From assembly GCA_965214325.1 (NCBI GenBank), contig CBDCBG010000006.1:682001-746000 (forward strand): a stretch of DNA of 64,000 nt, read 5' to 3'. Positions 51,569-60,261 of this stretch are shown piece by piece (position 1 is the first letter of the stretch; every line of letters starts with the position of its first letter). Position numbers and translations under genes: made by a program. A model generated the notes under the pieces. The model was not told where the DNA came from. It was given only the letters and a program-made list of their open reading frames with translations, and made no database searches. This DNA is from JAJEFO01 sp965214325. Lineage in GTDB: Bacteria > Pseudomonadota > Alphaproteobacteria > Rhodobacterales > Rhodobacteraceae.

Positions 51569-52522
51569 TCACGCCTTCACATCCCCTTCGTCTCCGTCGT
51601 CGTCCTCGAACTCGGAATAGAGATCTTCGTCCTCGCCAAGGATGCCTTCTTCACGGAGCTTTTCGACGCGCTTTTTCTCGACCAGCTTCACCAGCTGGAT
51701 CGAGATTTCATAGAGGCCGTAGACAACCACGAACAGGATCAGTTGCGTGACGACATCGGGCGGTGTCACGAGGGCGGCAAGAACAAGTATCCCGACCATC
51801 GCGTATTTCCTGACCTGTGCGAGGCCGCGCGCCGACACAAGGCCGGCCTTGCCCATGAGCGTCAGGAGAACGGGCAGTTGAAAGCACAGCCCGAAAGCCA
51901 TGATGAACTTGAGAGTGATGTCGAGCGACTCGTTCACTTTCCCGAAGAACGTGATCTTCACGCCTTCCTGGGTTTCGGGAACGACCGCGGCGGGGTCAGG
52001 AAGCTCGCCTACCGCGCCGGAGAGGAGATTGGCGAAGATCGACGAAACATCTGCAAATCCGAGAAAGAAGTTCATCGCCAATGGCGTGACAACGTATTGC
52101 GCAAACGAGGCGCCCAGCAGGAACATCACCGGGGAGGCAATGAGGAACGGCAGGAAGGCCGACTTCTCGGTTCGATATAGCCCCGGCGCCACGAATCGCC
52201 ACATCTGGTGGCCGATGACCGGAAAGGCCAGGGCGAACCCGAAGACCATTGAGATCCGGAACAGCGTGAAGAGGTACTCCTGCGGGCTGGTGTATTGCAT
52301 CGTGGGCGACGGGTCGCCTAGTTGGCGCAGCGTCGCCTCGATCGGCCCGAGCAGGAATTGCAGGATCGGTTCCGACACCGCAAACGCGGCAACGATGCCG
52401 ACGACCAAGGCCAGGACCGAGCGGACAAGGCGAGTGCGAAGTTCCGCAAGATGCTCGAGAAGCGGCGCCGAACTCCTTTCGACCTCGTCGTCGGGATCGC
52501 CCTCATCCTTGGCTTCGCTCAT
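51569..52522 (-). CDS. tatC: Sec-independent protein translocase subunit TatC
   Basis: TatC recognises twin-arginine signal peptides. The 317-residue protein has six membrane helices and the family motifs APLLEHLAELRTRLVRSVLA and PTMQYTSPQEYLFTLFRISM. The later parts FVAPGLYRTEKSAFLPFLIA and the FGLCFQLPVLLTLMGKAGLV region are also present. A charged tail (EDEDLYSEFEDDDGDEGD) is longer than in E. coli. It overlaps tatB by 4 bases; the gene order is tatA-tatB-tatC. Confidence 0.96.
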   Translation of the reverse strand: MSEAKDEGDPDDEVERSSAPLLEHLAELRTRLVRSVLALVVGIVAAFAVSEPILQFLLGPIEATLRQLGDPSPTMQYTSPQEYLFTLFRISMVFGFALAFPVIGHQMWRFVAPGLYRTEKSAFLPFLIASPVMFLLGASFAQYVVTPLAMNFFLGFADVSSIFANLLSGAVGELPDPAAVVPETQEGVKITFFGKVNESLDITLKFIMAFGLCFQLPVLLTLMGKAGLVSARGLAQVRKYAMVGILVLAALVTPPDVVTQLILFVVVYGLYEISIQLVKLVEKKRVEKLREEGILGEDEDLYSEFEDDDGDEGDVKA

Positions 52523-53016
52523 GCACCGTCTCCCGGCCTGGATTCAGGCGATTCCGTTTCCGGCTCCGATTCCGCAACCTCTGCATCGACCCTTGTCTCC
52601 GCGGCTTCGATTTCCCCTGCCCGCGCCGCAGCAGCCTTCTCTGTCGAGTATTCGCGAATTTTCCGGGCCGCCTCCGCGCGCTCTTCAGAGAGCTTTTCCG
52701 TCTCGGGCCCGATGTCCTTCGCCTTCCTGGACGCTTTGGCAGGGTCCCAGTCCTCGAACCTCTTCGCCGCTTGGTTGAGCTTGTCGAGACCCGCCTTGGA
52801 CGGCGAGGCGAAGCCCTTCAGGTTGTCGGCCGCTTCCTTCACCCCCGCCTCGTCAGCGGCATCCTCCATGGCACGCTGAAACTCGCGCGCCATCCTGCGC
52901 GCCTTGCCGACGAACCGGCCAAGCGTGCGAAACATGCCCACCAGGTCACGCGGACCAAGAATGATCAGCGCGACAACGCCGACGACAAGAAGTTCACCCC
53001 AGCTCAGATCGAACAT
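52519..53016 (-). CDS. tatB: Sec-independent protein translocase subunit TatB
   Basis: The 165-residue protein has one N-terminal helix (MFDLSWGELLVVGVVALIIL), the GPRDLVGMFRTLGRFVGKAR hinge and amphipathic helix, and a long charged C-terminus rich in Ala and Glu. This is TatB rather than TatA by length and by the conserved Glu in SWGELLVV. It works with TatC in substrate binding. The gap to tatA is 15 bases. Confidence 0.95.
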   Translation of the reverse strand: MFDLSWGELLVVGVVALIILGPRDLVGMFRTLGRFVGKARRMAREFQRAMEDAADEAGVKEAADNLKGFASPSKAGLDKLNQAAKRFEDWDPAKASRKAKDIGPETEKLSEERAEAARKIREYSTEKAAAARAGEIEAAETRVDAEVAESEPETESPESRPGDGA

Positions 53017-53031
53017 CGTTCGGGAACCGCC

Positions 53032-53289
53032 CTAGGCCTTGGCCTCGTCCTCGGACTTCTCCGCGTCCTTGGCAGTCTCTCCTTCGGGCGTCACGTCGCG
53101 GGCAGCCGATGCCGCCTTGTCCTCCATCGCGTCGTCGATTTCCTTCTTTCCGTCGTCGACACCTTTCTTGAAGGCAGTGATGCCCCTGCCGACCTCGCCC
53201 ATCAGGGACGTGATCTTGCCCCGTCCAAACAGGATCAGGACGACAACGGTTATGAGAATGAGGCCTGGAAGGCCGATGTTGTTGAACAT
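53032..53289 (-). CDS. tatA: Sec-independent protein translocase subunit TatA
   Basis: The 85-residue protein has a short N-terminal helix (MFNNIGLPGLILITVVVLIL), FGRGKITSLMGEVGRGITAF with the conserved Phe-Gly hinge, and an acidic tail. TatA oligomers form the transport pathway. The ATG at 53289 matches the family start; longer frames upstream are not conserved. It is the first tat gene. Confidence 0.95.
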   Translation of the reverse strand: MFNNIGLPGLILITVVVLILFGRGKITSLMGEVGRGITAFKKGVDDGKKEIDDAMEDKAASAARDVTPEGETAKDAEKSEDEAKA

Positions 53290-53598
53290 TGACTTACTCC
53301 CCTGTCTGTTGAGAGCTATGTAGGTGAGGGAATCGCCAAGTGAAAGCGGCAAATCGGGATTCAACGCCGATTCCCTCAGGCACGGGAGCAAGGGCCGGCG
53401 ACCGCCGTCCCGGCTTGGCCATGTATCCGCGGGGCGCAAGAGCCAGACCGCCGAGGAGCTCCCGCACCACGCTTCCGAACTGCTCGAACGGCCGGGCGCC
53501 GCAAGCCGTCGTGCCTACAGATTCCCGCTCGAGCGGCACTTGTGTGGCAGCGCCCGCCCTCGCGGGAACCCGGCAGCAAGAGCCGGTCCCGCCAAGAC
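53290..53598. other. Intergenic region between tatA and ABC ATPase gene, no gene recognised
   Basis: About 310 bases that should hold the tat promoter and the 3' end of the ABC ATPase transcript. Open frames here (for example 53294-53602 minus) have no family features. Confidence 0.4.
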
Positions 53599-54687
53599 TC
53601 ATGGCATCAGCTTTGGAAAGACAAGGCAGCGCCGTCGTCGCATCATGAGCCAGAGCTGCGTGCCCGGCTTGGGCAGAAAGACGGACGGCACCGTCGCGGT
53701 CAGCGTCGAGCCGTCATGCTCCATCCGGAACTCGACAAGACTTTCGTTGCCCATGTACCTTGCTCGGACGACGCTGCCCTTCGCGGCGACACCGTCCTCC
53801 CGGGTCGGATTCGGCCCCCTGCCACCCCGGTCAAAGTCAATCCTGAGGTGCTGAGGACGTATGACGATCTCGACTTCCGTTCCGTCGGGAACTCCGGGAA
53901 TCAGGAACTCGCCGAAAGGCGTGCCAGTCAATGCGCCCCGGACTGTCCCACAGATCACGTTGACATCGCTGAAGAAGGCGGCGGCTTCACGATCAACGGG
54001 CGCGTTGTAGATGTTGTAGGGCGCCCCGCTCTGCGCGATGCGTCCATTCCGCATCAACGCGATCTCATCGGCCATCCGCATCGCTTCCTCCGGGTCATGG
54101 GTGACCAGCACGACCGCGGTAACCTCATCCTTCAGTATATCAAGCGTCTCGTCACGAATGCCATCCCGCAGCCGGTCGTCCAGCCCGGAAAACGGCTCGT
54201 CCATCAACATGATCCGAGGTCGTGCCGCCAAGGCCCTCGCCAGCGCCACGCGCTGCTGCTCGCCCCCAGACAACTGATCGGGATAGGCCTGTTCAAAGTC
54301 CGCAAGCCGCACCCGTTCCAGCATGCCGGCCACGCGGCGCCGCCTTTCCGAGGCCGCGCCCCTCAGGCCAAAAGCCACGTTTTCGGCCACCGTCATGTGC
54401 GGGAAAAGCGCAAAATCCTGGAACATCAGGCCGATGCGCCGGATTTCTGGCGGGACATGCCGGGCCTCGTCGGACAACACCTCCCCGTCTGCAAGCACCC
54501 GACCAGCGTCGGGGCGTTCAACCCCGGCAATCAGCCGCAGCATCGTGGACTTGCCGCAGCCCGACGGCCCAAGGAGGCATGTCACCTGACCGGGACGCAC
54601 CCTGAGCGACACGTCGGACACGACGGCGCGTCCGCCGAGACGACGGGTCAGGCCCTCGATCGTCAAGCCATCCAAACTGTCATCCAC
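53599..54687 (-). CDS. ABC transporter ATP-binding protein (FbpC/iron(III)-type)
   Basis: The 362-residue ATPase has Walker A (LLGPSGCGKSTMLRLIAGVE), the Q-loop in MFQDFALFPHMTVAENVAFG, the signature LSGGEQQRVALARAL, Walker B (IMLMDEPFSGLDDRLRD) and the switch His (VLVTHDPEEAMRMADEIAL). A TOBE-type regulatory domain with VIRPQHLRID follows. This is the ferric-iron/thiamine/polyamine import class. No permease or binding-protein gene is adjacent, so it is an orphan subunit. Whether it could serve the ATPase-less transporter at 32-35 kb is unknown and seems unlikely by subfamily. Confidence 0.9.
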   Translation of the reverse strand: MDDSLDGLTIEGLTRRLGGRAVVSDVSLRVRPGQVTCLLGPSGCGKSTMLRLIAGVERPDAGRVLADGEVLSDEARHVPPEIRRIGLMFQDFALFPHMTVAENVAFGLRGAASERRRRVAGMLERVRLADFEQAYPDQLSGGEQQRVALARALAARPRIMLMDEPFSGLDDRLRDGIRDETLDILKDEVTAVVLVTHDPEEAMRMADEIALMRNGRIAQSGAPYNIYNAPVDREAAAFFSDVNVICGTVRGALTGTPFGEFLIPGVPDGTEVEIVIRPQHLRIDFDRGGRGPNPTREDGVAAKGSVVRARYMGNESLVEFRMEHDGSTLTATVPSVFLPKPGTQLWLMMRRRRCLVFPKLMP

Positions 54688-54779
54688 GGCGACTCACCCC
54701 TAATCCCGAGCAAAGCTCTCGGAATCAGCGTCGGATAGCAGCGCGGTGCCGCATCGACAAGCCCCCGTTGCGATGACGG

Positions 54780-55559
54780 TCACACGGTCAGGTTGGTTGC
54801 GCCTCCGTCAAGCAGGAAATTCTGCCCAACGATAAAGCCCGCATGCCGCGAGCAAAGGAAGGCGCATGCGGCCCCGAACTCCTGCGGCGTGCCGTAGCGC
54901 CCGACCGGAATCGTCGCCTCTCGACGCCCCCGCGCCTCCTCGAGCGTTATGCCTTCATCCTTGGCCACGCCCCCGTCCAGGGACACCGCACGATCCGTCG
55001 CGTGTATGCCGGGCAGGAGGTTGTTCATGGTCACGCCAGCCGAAGCCACCTGCCGCGAGGTGCCCGCCACGTAGCCCGTGAGGCCAGTGCGCGCGGCATT
55101 CGACAGGCCCAGCACGCCAATCGGCGCACGCACGGATTGCGAAGTTATGTTCACGACCCGGCCCCAGCCCCGTTCCATCATGTCCGGCGCCAGGGCCTTG
55201 ATCAGTGCGATCGGCGCGAGCATGTTGGCGTCGAGAGCGGCGACGAAGTCGTCCCGTTCCCAGTCATGCCACATGCCAGGCGGCGGTCCGCCCGCGTTGT
55301 TGACCAGTATGTCGATCCTCCCGCATGCGGCGAGCACCTTGCCCCGCCCATCATCTGACGCGATGTCCGCGGCAACTGCGGTTACGTCAACGCCGTGTGC
55401 AGTGCGAATTTCTTCGGCGGTTGCCTCAAGAGCCTCCGCACCGCGCGCGTTCATCACGAGGTCAACTCCGGCTTCGGCCAATGCCTCGGCGCAGCCCCGT
55501 CCCAGGCCCTTCGACGAAGCGCAGACCAGTGCACGCTTTCCCCTAATTCCGAGATCCAT
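54780..55559 (-). CDS. SDR-family oxidoreductase lacking the catalytic Tyr-Lys pair
   Basis: The 259-residue protein has the SDR fold: an N-terminal cofactor motif (ALVCASSKGLGRGCAEAL), DILVNNAGGPPPGMWHDWE and GRVVNITSQSVRAPIGVLGL. Where classical enzymes have YxxxK it reads SNAARTGLTGYVAG, with Asn and Arg in place of Tyr and Lys. The C-terminus (QNFLLDGGATNLTV) is normal. A strong GGAGG site precedes the ATG at 55559. It resembles FabG-like proteins of unknown function. Activity as a classical reductase is doubtful, and the substrate is unknown. Confidence 0.88.
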   Translation of the reverse strand: MDLGIRGKRALVCASSKGLGRGCAEALAEAGVDLVMNARGAEALEATAEEIRTAHGVDVTAVAADIASDDGRGKVLAACGRIDILVNNAGGPPPGMWHDWERDDFVAALDANMLAPIALIKALAPDMMERGWGRVVNITSQSVRAPIGVLGLSNAARTGLTGYVAGTSRQVASAGVTMNNLLPGIHATDRAVSLDGGVAKDEGITLEEARGRREATIPVGRYGTPQEFGAACAFLCSRHAGFIVGQNFLLDGGATNLTV

Positions 55560-55649
55560 TGCGATCCTCCGCTGTTTTCCTGCTCCTACCATCCTGTCGC
55601 TTGCGGCGAAAGAGTGGAGCGGCCGCAAAGCCCATGATAGAGGGAGACC

Positions 55650-55931
55650 ATGTCCCTGGAAGCCAAAGCAGCAGAAGCTCTTCGCCTGATTGCCAGGGCC
55701 GGTTTCAAGACCGGTCCGGATTGGGACAGGGCACACCAGATTGCCCAGGCTCACGAAGGGGAAGCCATCTTCGACGCGATCCATGCGCTCCTGCACCGCA
55801 TTGAAGGTGACCGCATCAACGCAGGCTACTGGGACCGAAAGGCTGGAACGGATCTTGGCAGAGACGGTTTCTCCGCCGAAGCGGATCGTCTGCGCGCCAT
55901 GATGAATGCCGGCTCCACGAAGGCGACCTGA
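55650..55931 (+). CDS. Small conserved-looking hypothetical protein
   Basis: A 93-residue soluble protein with two helical segments (AAEALRLIARAGFKTGPDWD, then HQIAQAHEGEAIFDAIHALL) and the sequence IEGDRINAGYWDRKAG. I do not assign a family. GAGGGAG lies upstream of the ATG and the codon use matches neighbours, so it is probably real. It is divergent from the SDR gene (90 bases). Confidence 0.65.
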   Translation: MSLEAKAAEALRLIARAGFKTGPDWDRAHQIAQAHEGEAIFDAIHALLHRIEGDRINAGYWDRKAGTDLGRDGFSAEADRLRAMMNAGSTKAT

Positions 55932-56039
55932 CCGGCAGGATGCGCCGCCGCATGCGTTGGCCAGTTGCTTGAGAGAATCGGAAGGGCGGCGCGCGACATC
56001 CCGAATCGACCTGCACAAGCAACGGTCGACGGGTCTTGC

Positions 56040-56414
56040 CTATTTCATTGGAGCCATGAAGAAGGATTCGCGCACGATCTTGCCGTCCTCGACCTCATAG
56101 AGCGCGACTTCCTTCGCCCTCCATCCCTGGCCGCTTGCCCGTTCCGACACATCGATATCGAAGATCACGCTGAACTTGTCGCCGTTGATGAACGGGCCCT
56201 CGACTCCGGTGCTGTGCACCTCGAAGTTCTCGGCCCACCATTTGTGCTTGTCCTTGAGTGCGTCGACGCCCTTGCTGACGGGATCCCGTCCCTGGTCAGC
56301 CATCGGTTCGACGGAAACGATGGCTCGCGAGTACAATTCTTCAATGCCTCGCTCCTCCGTCCCGCCGCGGCAATGCTGGCAGAGTCTCTCGGCAACTTCC
56401 TGGGTCGTCATCAT
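56040..56414 (-). CDS. SnoaL/NTF2-like domain protein
   Basis: About 124 residues forming a single NTF2-like cone fold: TQEVAERLCQHCRGGTEERG, ELYSRAIVSVEPM, KHKWWAENFEVHSTGVEGPF, FSVIFDIDVSERASGQGWRA and VALYEVEDGKIVRESFFM. Such proteins are often small isomerases or ligand-binding proteins of unknown role. Tandem ATG codons at 56414 and 56411 are both possible starts, with AAGGAAAG upstream. It is divergent from prfC. Confidence 0.8.
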   Translation of the reverse strand: MMTTQEVAERLCQHCRGGTEERGIEELYSRAIVSVEPMADQGRDPVSKGVDALKDKHKWWAENFEVHSTGVEGPFINGDKFSVIFDIDVSERASGQGWRAKEVALYEVEDGKIVRESFFMAPMK

Positions 56415-56564
56415 CACTGCTTTCCTTGTTTTGGCTCAGTTTGCCCGGACTTGGATCGCGAGCATCGTTCGTTTTATGTTCCTACATTGTCAAAGGGACC
56501 GTTCGTCGTCAATCCGCGAATCCGTCGGATTGCCTGCGCGGCGAGAGATGGCTATACGCCGCCA

Positions 56565-58175
56565 ATGCCCGACCGCGCCTCAAATGCCGCTCCATTGCCG
56601 CCGGAGGTCGCCCGGCGCCGGACCTTTGCGATCATCTCGCACCCGGATGCCGGAAAGACGACACTGACCGAAAAGTTCCTGCTCTACGGAGGCGCGATCC
56701 AGATGGCTGGGCAGGTCCGCGCGAAGGGCAGGGCCCGGCGGACACGCTCCGATTTCATGCAACTCGAAAGGAGCCGGGGAATTTCCGTCAGCGCCACTGC
56801 CATGTCATTCGACTATCGCGACTTCCGGTTCAATCTCGTCGACACGCCCGGACACTCGGACTTCTCGGAAGACACGTACCGGACCCTGACCGCCGTCGAC
56901 GCCGCGGTAATGGTGATTGACGGCGCGAAGGGCGTGGAAAGCCAGACCCGGAAGCTGTTCGAGATATGTCGCCTCCGGGACCTGCCGATCCTGACATTCT
57001 GCAACAAGATGGACCAGGAGAGCCGGGACACGTTCGAGACCATCGACGAGATCCAGGAGAGCCTCGCCATTGATGTCACGCCCGCTTCATGGCCCGTGGG
57101 AATGGGGCGCGACTTCATAGGAAGCTACGACATCCTGAATGACCGGCTGGACCTCATGGAACGCGCTGATCGCAACAAGGTTGCCGACTCCGTGGAATTC
57201 AGCGGGCTGGACGATCCCAAGCTGGCCGAGCACGTGCCGGGCACGCTGCTTGAACAATTCCGGGAAGAAGTCGCGATGGCGCGCGAACTCCTGCCCCCAT
57301 TCGAGCGACAGTCGTTTCTTGACGGCACGCTGACGCCAATCTGGTTTGGCAGCGCCTTGAACTCATTCGGTGTCAAGGACCTGATGAACGCCGTCGGCGA
57401 CTTCGGGCCGCCGCCCCAGCCTCAGCCCGCCGAGCCGCGACAGGTTTCCCCTGAAGAGGAAAGGGTTTCTGGATTCGTCTTCAAGGTTCAGGCCAACATG
57501 GATCCAAGGCACCGCGACAGGGTCGCCTTTGTCCGGCTTGCGTCAGGCCACTTTCAAAGAGGCATGAAACTCCATCACGTACGCTCCAAGGCGCCCATGG
57601 CGGTCTCCAACCCGGTCCTGTTCCTGGCCTCGGAACGCGAACTCGCGGAAGAGGCCTGGGCCGGCGACATCATCGGCATCCCGAATCACGGACAGCTCCG
57701 AATCGGCGACACGCTGACCGAAGGCGAAGCGCTGCGCGTGACGGGCTTGCCGTCGTTTGCGCCCGAACTGCTGCAAGGCGTTCGGGCCGGCGATCCCATG
57801 AAGGCGAAGCATCTGGACAAGGCGCTTATGCAATTTGCGGAAGAGGGCGCGGCCAAGGTCTTCAAGCCGACAATAGGATCCGGATTCATTGTGGGCGTCG
57901 TGGGACCGCTGCAATTTGACGTGCTCGCCAGCCGGATCAAGCTCGAATACGGGCTCCCGGTCCGCTTTGAGCCGTCTCGGTTCACGTCCGCGCGCTGGGT
58001 TTCCGGGCCGAAGGAATCGATGAGCGTCTTCGTGAACGCAAACAAGGGTCACATCGCGCATGACAATGACGGCGACGTCGTTTACCTCACCCGCCTCCAG
58101 TGGGACATTGATCGCGTCGAAAGGGATTACCCCGATCTCGCACTCTCGGAAACCAAGGAAATGCAGGCCGCTTAG
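56565..58175 (+). CDS. prfC: Peptide chain release factor 3 (RF3)
   Basis: RF3 is the GTPase that recycles RF1/RF2 from the ribosome. The 536-residue protein has G1 (ISHPDAGKTTLTEKFLLYGG), the switch segment LERSRGISVSATAMSF, G3 (NLVDTPGHSDFSEDTYRTL), G4 (FCNKMDQESRDTFE) and the RF3 C-terminal region (GPLQFDVLASRIKLEYGLPV and ARWVSGPKESMSVFV). The ATG at 56565 starts a few residues before homology; the frame is open far upstream but non-homologous there. Confidence 0.96.
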   Translation: MPDRASNAAPLPPEVARRRTFAIISHPDAGKTTLTEKFLLYGGAIQMAGQVRAKGRARRTRSDFMQLERSRGISVSATAMSFDYRDFRFNLVDTPGHSDFSEDTYRTLTAVDAAVMVIDGAKGVESQTRKLFEICRLRDLPILTFCNKMDQESRDTFETIDEIQESLAIDVTPASWPVGMGRDFIGSYDILNDRLDLMERADRNKVADSVEFSGLDDPKLAEHVPGTLLEQFREEVAMARELLPPFERQSFLDGTLTPIWFGSALNSFGVKDLMNAVGDFGPPPQPQPAEPRQVSPEEERVSGFVFKVQANMDPRHRDRVAFVRLASGHFQRGMKLHHVRSKAPMAVSNPVLFLASERELAEEAWAGDIIGIPNHGQLRIGDTLTEGEALRVTGLPSFAPELLQGVRAGDPMKAKHLDKALMQFAEEGAAKVFKPTIGSGFIVGVVGPLQFDVLASRIKLEYGLPVRFEPSRFTSARWVSGPKESMSVFVNANKGHIAHDNDGDVVYLTRLQWDIDRVERDYPDLALSETKEMQAA

Positions 58176-58617
58176 CCGCTTGCCCGGCTCTGCGGCAATG
58201 CGGGATTTCCACTCGCGCAGGGGCCGCTTTCCGCGCTCCGCGAGGTCCGTTCCTTGGGTGCAGATGCAGGAATTCCGGAGGCTCCGGCGAAACCCGCGGC
58301 ATGGCCGGCCTGCGCTCCGGTTCAGGCGGAAAGTTCGCGCCGCATTGATTGCCCGGGCGCCATGCCGGCCAACTCCTGCACATGCCGGGCAACGAATTGT
58401 CATGGCCAGTGGATCGTCTTGGGAAGATTTCCTGACGTGAATCGACGTGTGAGAATAATTTGCCAATTGTTCAATGGATTGCATCTGGCGTTGACGCCAA
58501 TGACGCAATGCAATAGGTCTTCCACGATCCGCGGTGGCATGTGGATAAGGTCGTGGTCGTCCGGACCCCCGCCGCTCTGCCCGCGGACCGATGCAAGTCC
58601 GTAAAATATGGACCGAT
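58176..58617. other. Intergenic region between prfC and helicase gene, no gene recognised
   Basis: About 440 bases. A short stem (GCCGC and GCGGC with a 12-base loop) directly follows the prfC stop. The rest should contain the helicase leader; long 5' regions are common for cold-inducible helicase genes, but no specific element was identified. Confidence 0.4.
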
Positions 58618-59931
58618 ATGACAAAATTCTCCGATCTGGCACTTTCGCCGAAAATCCTTGAGGCCGTCGAGGCCGCAGGGTACGAAATTCCCACACCGAT
58701 CCAAAATGGCGCCATTCCGCCGGCGCTCGAAAGACGCGACGTGCTGGGCATCGCGCAGACCGGTACCGGCAAGACCGCAAGTTTCACGCTTCCGATGATC
58801 CACATGCTTGCATCGGGCCGCGCGCGCGCCCGGATGCCGCGTTCGCTGGTGCTCTGCCCCACACGCGAGCTCGCCGCGCAGGTCGCCGAAAGCATCGACA
58901 CCTACTCACGAAACATCAAGCTCTCGAAGGCGCTGCTGATCGGCGGAGTCAGCTTCAAGGAGCAGGACGCGCTGATCGACCGTGGTGTCGATGTGCTGAT
59001 TGCGACGCCCGGCCGTCTTCTCGACCATTTCGAACGTGGCAAGCTCCTGCTGACAGGCATCGAGATCATGGTGGTGGACGAGGCCGATCGCATGCTCGAC
59101 ATGGGCTTCATTCCCGACATCGAGCGAATCTTTTCGCTGACGCCTTTCACCCGCCAGACGCTATTCTTCTCGGCCACGATGGCTCCGGAAATCGAGCGCA
59201 TCACCAACGCGTTTCTGTCCAATCCAGCTCGCGTCGAAGTCGCGCGCCCGGCAACGGCATCGGAAACGATCGCCCAGGAAGTCGTGCAGTTGAAGCCTTC
59301 TCGCCGCGACAGGGCCGCAAAGGAGAAACGCGAACTGCTCCGCGCCATCATCGAACGCGAAGGGGAGGATTGCCGCAATGCCATAGTCTTCTGCAACCGG
59401 AAGACCGATGTCGACATCGTGGCAAAGTCCCTGCAGAAGCACGGCTTCGACGCTGCACCAATCCATGGCGATCTTGATCAGCCGCAGCGAACCCGCACCC
59501 TGGACAAGTTTCGAGATGGCGAGCTCAAGTTTCTTGTCGCCTCCGACGTGGCGGCCCGGGGCCTCGACATTCCGAGAGTCAGCCATGTCCTGAACTTTGA
59601 CGTGCCGTCCAATGCTGAAGACTATGTGCACCGGATCGGACGTACCGGGCGCGCCGGACGCGAAGGCAAGGCAGTGATGATATCCCGGCCGGCGGACGAA
59701 AAGCTGCTCGACGCCATCGAGAGACTCATCGCAAAGGACATTCCGCGTGTCGGGAGCCCGATGCAGGCCGCATCACCAGGAGCCGAACAGCCGAAACGCA
59801 CGCGTGAACGCAAGAGGCCGAAGACGCCTGCCCTGGAGACGGTCGGACGCAGAAGCGGTCGCACAGTCGGCATGGGCGATCACATGCCGAGCTTCATTGC
59901 CATGAGCCTCAAGGAGCGAGCGGCAGTTTGA
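58618..59931 (+). CDS. DEAD-box RNA helicase, RhlE-like
   Basis: The 437-residue protein has all motifs in order: Q motif (YEIPTPIQNGAIPPAL), I (AQTGTGKTASF), Ia (PTRELAAQ), Ib (TPGRLLDHF), II (DEAD), III (FFSATMAPEI), IV (IVFCNRK), V (ASDVAARGLDIPRV) and VI (YVHRIGRTGRAGREG). The C-terminal tail is basic (PKRTRERKRPKTPAL). RhlE-type helicases unwind RNA during ribosome assembly or RNA decay. The ATG at 58618 is preferred; an in-frame ATG lies at 58591. Confidence 0.93.
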   Translation: MTKFSDLALSPKILEAVEAAGYEIPTPIQNGAIPPALERRDVLGIAQTGTGKTASFTLPMIHMLASGRARARMPRSLVLCPTRELAAQVAESIDTYSRNIKLSKALLIGGVSFKEQDALIDRGVDVLIATPGRLLDHFERGKLLLTGIEIMVVDEADRMLDMGFIPDIERIFSLTPFTRQTLFFSATMAPEIERITNAFLSNPARVEVARPATASETIAQEVVQLKPSRRDRAAKEKRELLRAIIEREGEDCRNAIVFCNRKTDVDIVAKSLQKHGFDAAPIHGDLDQPQRTRTLDKFRDGELKFLVASDVAARGLDIPRVSHVLNFDVPSNAEDYVHRIGRTGRAGREGKAVMISRPADEKLLDAIERLIAKDIPRVGSPMQAASPGAEQPKRTRERKRPKTPALETVGRRSGRTVGMGDHMPSFIAMSLKERAAV

Positions 59932-60261
59932 GCAGGCCCGGGCGCCACCAGAACATGCGCTTCACGCGAATCCGGCCACTCGAATCCTTCAACTGAACAA
60001 TTCGGTGACCTCCGTCTTCCTGCCAATTTCGACATCACGGATTCTGCGCACGGCGCCTCGAGACTCGTCTGCCTGCATTTCCTGACTCCGCAAGCTTGAT
60101 CCTCAACGAGATCAATTGCTTCGCCATTTGGCTCGGTCGCCCAGATTTCCGGCAGTCTTGCCCGTGATGCCAGTGCCGCGCGCATTTTCCGGAACCACTT
60201 TGGAATGGACTTCGATATCGGCCTCGGTTTCGGTCACGAAGCCAATCCGGTCCAATCCACC
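59932..60261. other. Convergent intergenic region, no gene recognised
   Basis: About 330 bases between the helicase stop and the permease stop on the other strand. Frames are short and no terminator with a U-run could be identified. Confidence 0.4.

Noticed and set aside
53936..54080. Possible link between the orphan ABC ATPase and the ATPase-less sulfatase transporter
   Set aside because: The ATPase belongs to the iron/thiamine class rather than the MalK/UgpC class expected for family 1 sugar transporters, and lies about 18 kb away.
57543..58901. Long minus-strand open frame (452 codons) across prfC and the helicase leader
   Set aside because: It is antisense to the well-supported prfC gene, and its translation has no family character; chance openness at high GC.
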